DNA from: Candidatus Aminicenantota bacterium
GTDB lineage: Bacteria > Acidobacteriota > Aminicenantia > UBA2199
Assembly: GCA_030639705.1 (NCBI GenBank)
Contig: DAOWKX010000060.1
Location: 1-10,872 of the forward strand
Length of the DNA: 10,872 bases
Reading direction: 5' to 3'
In this document: positions 7,750-10,872 of the stretch, piece by piece
How positions within the stretch are numbered: the first letter of the stretch is position 1
Layout: each line of letters begins with the position of its first letter
Notes under the pieces: model-generated
Database searches by the model: none
Told to the model about the DNA's origin: nothing
What the model saw: the letters and a program-made list of their open reading frames with translations, nothing else
Made by a program: the position numbers and the translations under genes

Positions 7750-7777
7750 TTGACAAATCAAAAATCTATGTTATAAT
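7750..7777 (+). promoter_or_regulatory. Strong sigma70-type promoter for groESL
   Basis: Both hexamers are perfect: TTGACA at 7750-7755 and TATAAT at 7772-7777, with a 16-nt spacer. This predicts a start near 7784 and a leader of about 34 nt, A-rich and apparently unstructured, so an RNA thermometer is unlikely. It looks like a constitutive vegetative promoter rather than a sigma32 promoter. Confidence 0.8.
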
Positions 7778-7817
7778 AATTTAAATAATAAGCAAAATAA
7801 AAAATAAGGAGGCAAGT

Positions 7818-8084
7818 ATGAAAGTCCAACCTTTGGATGAAAGGGTACTGATAAAGCCCATTGAACAGGAAGAGAAAGTCGGTTCCATCGTCATTCCGGA
7901 TACGGCCAAGGAAAAACCCATGACCGGCGAGGTGATTGCGGTGGGAACGGATGAGGAGCTCAAAAAATTGATCAAAAAAGGTGATAAGGTCCTATTCGCA
8001 AAATATGCCGGTGAAGAGATCAAAATCAATGGCGAAAAGCATCTTATTGTTCCCAGGGATCAAATTCTGGCCAAAATTACCTGA
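7818..8084 (+). CDS. groES: Co-chaperonin GroES (Cpn10)
   Basis: GroES forms the heptameric lid that closes the GroEL folding chamber in the cytoplasm. The start is clear: AAGGAGG (7806-7812) lies 5 nt before the ATG. The N-terminal VQPLDERVLIKPIE, then PDTAKEKPMTGEVIAVG and the C-terminal GDKVLFAKYAGEEIKINGEK identify the family. At 88 aa it is shorter than the usual 94-97 aa. Two places explain this. The mobile loop (about 15-31) reads EEKVGSIVIPDT, one residue shorter than the common K-x-A-G-G-I-V-L form and with Ser for the second Gly. The segment after AVG (residues 44-54), which forms the roof beta-hairpin in E. coli GroES, is about seven residues shorter. The hydrophobic GroEL-contact tripeptide is kept as IVI (24-26). 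Short roofs also occur in some other bacterial GroES proteins, such as those of spirochaetes as I recall them. groEL follows after 80 nt. Confidence 0.96.
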   Translation: MKVQPLDERVLIKPIEQEEKVGSIVIPDTAKEKPMTGEVIAVGTDEELKKLIKKGDKVLFAKYAGEEIKINGEKHLIVPRDQILAKIT

Positions 8085-8097
8085 AAAAATCGATGAA

Positions 8098-8126
8098 TTA
8101 AGCGAAATGTCAGATATTACGCTTAA
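8098..8126 (+). repeat. Inverted repeat in the groES-groEL spacer
   Basis: TTAAGCG (8098-8104) and CGCTTAA (8120-8126) are perfect 7-bp arms around a 15-nt spacer. In RNA they could form a small hairpin between the two cistrons, 28 nt before the groEL Shine-Dalgarno site. It has no T-tract terminator and does not match CIRCE. It may affect processing or stability of the bicistronic mRNA, or be chance. Confidence 0.4.
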
Positions 8127-8164
8127 AATTAAAAAAATTCAAATAAGACAAACAAGGAGGAAAT

Positions 8165-9787
8165 ATGGCAAAAAAAATAACATTAGGTGAAGATGCTCGC
8201 CAGGCCATCCTGAAAGGCATTAGTGAACTGACCAATACGGTGAAGGTAACTTTGGGTCCGAGAGGAAGAAATGTGATTCTGGAGAAAAAGTTCGGTTCCC
8301 CCACCATCACCAAGGATGGGGTTACGGTTGCAAAGGAAATTGAATTGAAAGATCCCATTGAAAATATGGGTGCTCAGATGGTCAAAGAGGTGGCATCGAA
8401 AACCTCAGATGTCGCCGGCGATGGCACAACCACTGCCACAATATTGGCCCAGAGTATTTATAAGAATGGTCTGAAGATGGTGGCAGCCGGGGCAAATCCT
8501 ACCCTGGTAAAAAAAGGTGTTGATGCTGCTGTGGAGAACATAGTCAAGGTTTTGAAAGAATTGAGCCAGGATGTATCTGGCAAAATGATTGCCCAGGTGG
8601 GGGCTATTTCAGCCAATAATGATATGGAAATCGGTAAAATTATCGCTGAGGCCATGGATAAAGTTGGAAAAGACGGTGTAATTACGGTTGAAGAGGGAAA
8701 ATCACTGGAAACCGTTCTTGATTTTGTAGAAGGAATGCAGTTTGACCGTGGATTTATGTCTCCTTATTTTGTGACTGATGCGGAGAGAATGATCGCTGAA
8801 ATGGAGGATCCCTACATCCTTTTGCATGAGAAAAAGTTATCCAATTTGAGAGAGATGCTTCCCCTGCTGGAGCAGGTGGCAAAATCCAGCCGACCCCTAA
8901 TCGTCATTGCCGAAGACATAGAAGGCGAAGCGCTGGCCACTTTGGTATTTAATAAAATTAGAGGTATGCTCAATGTGGTGGCTGTCAAGGCACCGGGTTT
9001 TGGTGATAGAAGAAAAGCCATGCTTGAAGATATTGCCATTCTGACAGGTGGCCAGGTAATTTCAGAAGAATTAGGCATGAAACTGGAGTCTGTAACCCTG
9101 GATCATCTGGGAAGTGCCAAAAAAGTGTTAGTGGATAAAGAAAATACCACCATCATTGAAGGAAATGGAACCGATGAAAATATCAAGGGTAAGATCAATC
9201 AGATCAAGAGACAGATAGAAGATACCACTTCAGATTATGATAAAGAGAAACTTCAGGAAAGACTGGCCAAGTTATCCGGTGGTGTGGCGGTGATTCGAGT
9301 CGGAGCTGCCACGGAAACCGAGTTGAAAGAGAAAAAAGCCAGGGTTGAAGATGCCATGCATGCTACCAAGGCAGCGGTTGAAGAGGGTATTGTTCCCGGA
9401 GGCGGGATTGCTTTGCTCAGGGGAATTGATAGCTTGAAAAAGATGAAGCTGAGTGGGGATATGCAGCTGGGTATAAATATCTTAATTAAATCCCTGGAAT
9501 CTCCAATGCGGCAGATCGTAGTCAATGCCGGATACGAGGGTGGCATTGTTGTTGAGAAAGTAAAAAGTGACTCCAATATGAATTATGGTTTTGATGCTCT
9601 GAAAGAGGATTATGTGGATATGATTTCAGCCGGTATTGTCGATCCCACAAAAGTGGTGAGGATTGCTTTACAGAATGCAGCGTCGGTTGCCGGTTTGTTG
9701 CTTACGACCGAAGGACTGGTGTCTGAAATTCCCGAAGAGGATAAAGCCCCTCCGCCGGCCATGCCTCCCGGAGGAGGAATGTATTAA
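8165..9787 (+). CDS. groEL: Chaperonin GroEL (Cpn60)
   Basis: GroEL is the ATP-driven double-ring chaperonin that folds cytoplasmic proteins with GroES. The 540-aa product is full length and starts at an ATG with AAGGAGG 4 nt upstream. The equatorial ATP site shows VTLGPRGRNVIL at 28-39, DGVTVAKEI at 51-59 and AGDGTTTAT at 84-92, with Asp51 and Asp86 matching E. coli Asp52 and Asp87. The catalytic Asp is Asp396 in VEDAMHATKAAVEEG, followed by GGG at 412-414. The apical domain (about 190-375) includes SPYF at 199-202 and KKLSNLREMLPLLE near 223-236, the substrate/GroES-binding face. The C-terminal tail is APPPAMPPGGGMY: a Pro-rich version with a single GGM unit rather than the repeated GGM tail of E. 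coli. It forms an operon with groES and ends at a strong terminator. Confidence 0.98.
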   Translation: MAKKITLGEDARQAILKGISELTNTVKVTLGPRGRNVILEKKFGSPTITKDGVTVAKEIELKDPIENMGAQMVKEVASKTSDVAGDGTTTATILAQSIYKNGLKMVAAGANPTLVKKGVDAAVENIVKVLKELSQDVSGKMIAQVGAISANNDMEIGKIIAEAMDKVGKDGVITVEEGKSLETVLDFVEGMQFDRGFMSPYFVTDAERMIAEMEDPYILLHEKKLSNLREMLPLLEQVAKSSRPLIVIAEDIEGEALATLVFNKIRGMLNVVAVKAPGFGDRRKAMLEDIAILTGGQVISEELGMKLESVTLDHLGSAKKVLVDKENTTIIEGNGTDENIKGKINQIKRQIEDTTSDYDKEKLQERLAKLSGGVAVIRVGAATETELKEKKARVEDAMHATKAAVEEGIVPGGGIALLRGIDSLKKMKLSGDMQLGINILIKSLESPMRQIVVNAGYEGGIVVEKVKSDSNMNYGFDALKEDYVDMISAGIVDPTKVVRIALQNAASVAGLLLTTEGLVSEIPEEDKAPPPAMPPGGGMY

Positions 9788-9807
9788 AAAACAACTTTGA
9801 TACAGAT

Positions 9808-9846
9808 AAAAAAAAGGCAGCCTGATTTCAGGCTGCCTTTTTTTTT
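9808..9846. terminator. Strong rho-independent terminator after groEL
   Basis: A perfect 10-bp stem, GGCAGCCTGA (9816-9825) with TCAGGCTGCC (9828-9837), is closed by two Ts (in practice a 4-nt loop). It is followed by nine Ts (9838-9846) and preceded by eight As (9808-9815). The A and T flanks extend the pairing and would let it work in either direction, although no minus-strand gene arrives here. Confidence 0.95.
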
Positions 9847-9934
9847 GGCTATGGTGTTTTAAAAGGGTTTCTATTAAACAGTAAATTATCCTTATTTTAT
9901 TATCTGGAATAAGTAAAAGATTCTTTTTAATCTA

Positions 9935-9963
9935 TTGGCAACAAAAAGTCAAGCTCTTATTCT
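9935..9963 (+). promoter_or_regulatory. Candidate promoter for the GAF-PAS gene
   Basis: TTGGCA (9935-9940) and TATTCT (9958-9963) are spaced by 17 nt, with one and two departures from consensus. This would give a leader of about 45 nt that includes the palindrome at 9988-10001. An alternative -10, TATAGT (9993-9998), lies inside the palindrome but has no good -35 at the right distance. The rest of the gap 9847-10013 is AT-rich and I see no gene in it. Confidence 0.35.
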
Positions 9964-9987
9964 ATTGATTTTTTTTCGTGAAACGTG

Positions 9988-10001
9988 TACACTATAGTGT
10001 A
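9988..10001. promoter_or_regulatory. 14-bp perfect palindrome, possible operator
   Basis: TACACTATAGTGTA is a perfect 14-bp palindrome whose right end is 12 nt before the ATG at 10014. It overlaps a second palindrome, GTGTACAC (9985-9992). Position and symmetry suit the binding site of a dimeric repressor, possibly autoregulatory. No regulator gene lies next to it in the window, so the partner is unknown. Confidence 0.45.
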
Positions 10002-10013
10002 ATTTTTTGAATA

Positions 10014-10872
10014 ATGAACCAAAATAATCCAGGGGAGAGTAAATCAAAAAAAAATCTTAATGCTGAAGTTAAATCTTTGCGAAAGCAAATCGCTGATTTA
10101 AAAGAGACGGAAGAGGAACGGCAATATGCATACAAGCTTCAGATGGCACTTTACAAAATCTCTGATACGGTTAATTCAGTAAAAAATCTTTCAGAATTAT
10201 TTAAACAAGTACACAAAATTGTTAATGAGCTCACCAAAGCAAATAATTTTTATATTGCTCTTTATGATAAATCTAGCGATATGGTTTATTTCCCTTATTT
10301 CATAGATGAATATGATTCACCGCCGGCTCCAATGAAAATTGGTCAAGGTCTAACCAGTTATGTTATAAAAACCGGAAAACCTTTACTGGCCACTCCTGAT
10401 ACCTTTAAGGCTTTGGTTAAAGAGAAAAGGGTTATTAATTTGGGAACCCCATCTGTAGACTGGCTGGGTGTGCCTTTAAAGGATGTGGATAATACTGTAT
10501 TTGGTGTCATGGTTGTTCAGTCTTATGTAAAAAGAATTCGCTATAGCGAAGAAGATAAAAAAATACTCACCTTCATTTCCAGTCAAGTAGCAATGGCAAT
10601 CAAAAGAAAAAATTTAGAAGAAGCATTGAAGGAAAGCGAAGAGAAATATCGGTCATTTTCTAACCAGCTTCCGCTTGGTGTCTACCGAACTACCGAAAAA
10701 GGAAATTTTTTATTTGTAAACCAAGCTCTGGTAAATATTCTTGATTATAAAAGTATTGATGAGTTTTTTAAAAAAACAGCAAAGGAGTTCTATTTTAATG
10801 AAAAAGACCGCCGTCGGCAAATTTTAGAATGGAAAAAGAGAAAAACAATTTTAAGTAATGTGCTTAGATTTA
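10014..10872 (+). CDS. GAF-PAS sensory protein, N-terminal part (3' end outside window)
   Basis: The frame is open from the ATG at 10014 to the window edge: 286 codons plus one base. Residues about 1-45 are charged and helical, probably a coiled coil (NAEVKSLRKQIADLKETEEE). Residues about 60-195 match a GAF domain: LSELFKQVHKIVNELTKANN, then NFYIALYD, a GQGLTSYVIKTGKPLL segment, WLGVPL at 150-155, VFGVMVVQS, and the closing helix ILTFISSQVAMAIKRKN. A linker helix (LEEALKESEEKYRSF) leads into a PAS domain from about 212 (GVYRTTEKGNFLFVNQALVNIL). No transmembrane segment is seen, so this is a cytoplasmic sensor. This order is common in sensor histidine kinases and in some GGDEF/EAL proteins; the output domain is beyond the edge. 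A stop at 10008-10010 bounds the frame upstream, and no Shine-Dalgarno site precedes the ATG. The coding sequence is visibly richer in A runs than groEL. Confidence 0.85.
   Translation, partial: MNQNNPGESKSKKNLNAEVKSLRKQIADLKETEEERQYAYKLQMALYKISDTVNSVKNLSELFKQVHKIVNELTKANNFYIALYDKSSDMVYFPYFIDEYDSPPAPMKIGQGLTSYVIKTGKPLLATPDTFKALVKEKRVINLGTPSVDWLGVPLKDVDNTVFGVMVVQSYVKRIRYSEEDKKILTFISSQVAMAIKRKNLEEALKESEEKYRSFSNQLPLGVYRTTEKGNFLFVNQALVNILDYKSIDEFFKKTAKEFYFNEKDRRRQILEWKKRKTILSNVLRF

Noticed and set aside
7640..7817. CIRCE operator or sigma32 heat-shock promoter before groES
   Set aside because: No TTAGCACTC-N9-GAGTGCTAA-like pair and no sigma32-type hexamers were seen on reading the region; only the TTGATAA repeats and a sigma70-type promoter are present.
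9915..9934. Small AGATT/AATCT hairpin in the groEL downstream gap
   Set aside because: Five A/T-rich pairs in an AT-rich spacer are expected by chance and the strong terminator lies upstream.

Overview
The window reads as an ordinary chromosomal segment of a Gram-negative bacterium. Most of it is housekeeping: de novo NAD synthesis, the entry step of folate/pterin synthesis, and the GroES/GroEL chaperonin. It also holds a large secreted beta-propeller protein and two genes cut by the window edges. The left-edge protein has a LolA/outer-membrane-lipoprotein-sorting-like C-terminal half. The propeller is an Asp-box protein with a FlgD-like tail. Together these recall Acidobacteriota or Candidatus Aminicenantes, but this is a family-level impression and no rRNA or other phylogenetic marker was compared.

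Layout: (1) bases 1-1014, plus strand, the 3' part of an uncharacterised envelope-type protein. (2) A hairpin at 1013-1046 separates it from a convergent minus-strand pair, folE (4947-4372) followed after 45 nt by the 1091-aa propeller gene (4326-1051). (3) A 226-nt divergent control region (4948-5173) carries one candidate promoter in each direction. (4) nadC and nadB run on the plus strand, 3 nt apart. (5) A 178-nt gap holds a possible 33-codon ORF, a 7+7 inverted repeat and a near-perfect sigma70-type promoter. (6) groES and groEL follow, with a small inverted repeat between them, ending at a strong hairpin terminator (9808-9846). (7) After a 226-nt AT-rich gap with a 14-bp perfect palindrome, a GAF-PAS sensory protein starts at 10014 and runs off the right edge.

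How the genes relate: NadB makes iminoaspartate, which NadA (not in this window) condenses to quinolinate, and NadC then converts that to nicotinate mononucleotide, so nadCB is a partial de novo NAD operon. FolE makes dihydroneopterin triphosphate from GTP and shares only its upstream region with nadC. GroES and GroEL form the folding chamber; no CIRCE (HrcA) operator is visible in front of them.

I found no mobile element, CRISPR array, tRNA, rRNA or obvious defence system. The points most worth a second look are modest: the short GroES with an altered mobile loop, the repeats around the groESL promoter and between groES and groEL, the small ORF after nadB, and the palindrome plus missing Shine-Dalgarno site ahead of the GAF-PAS gene.
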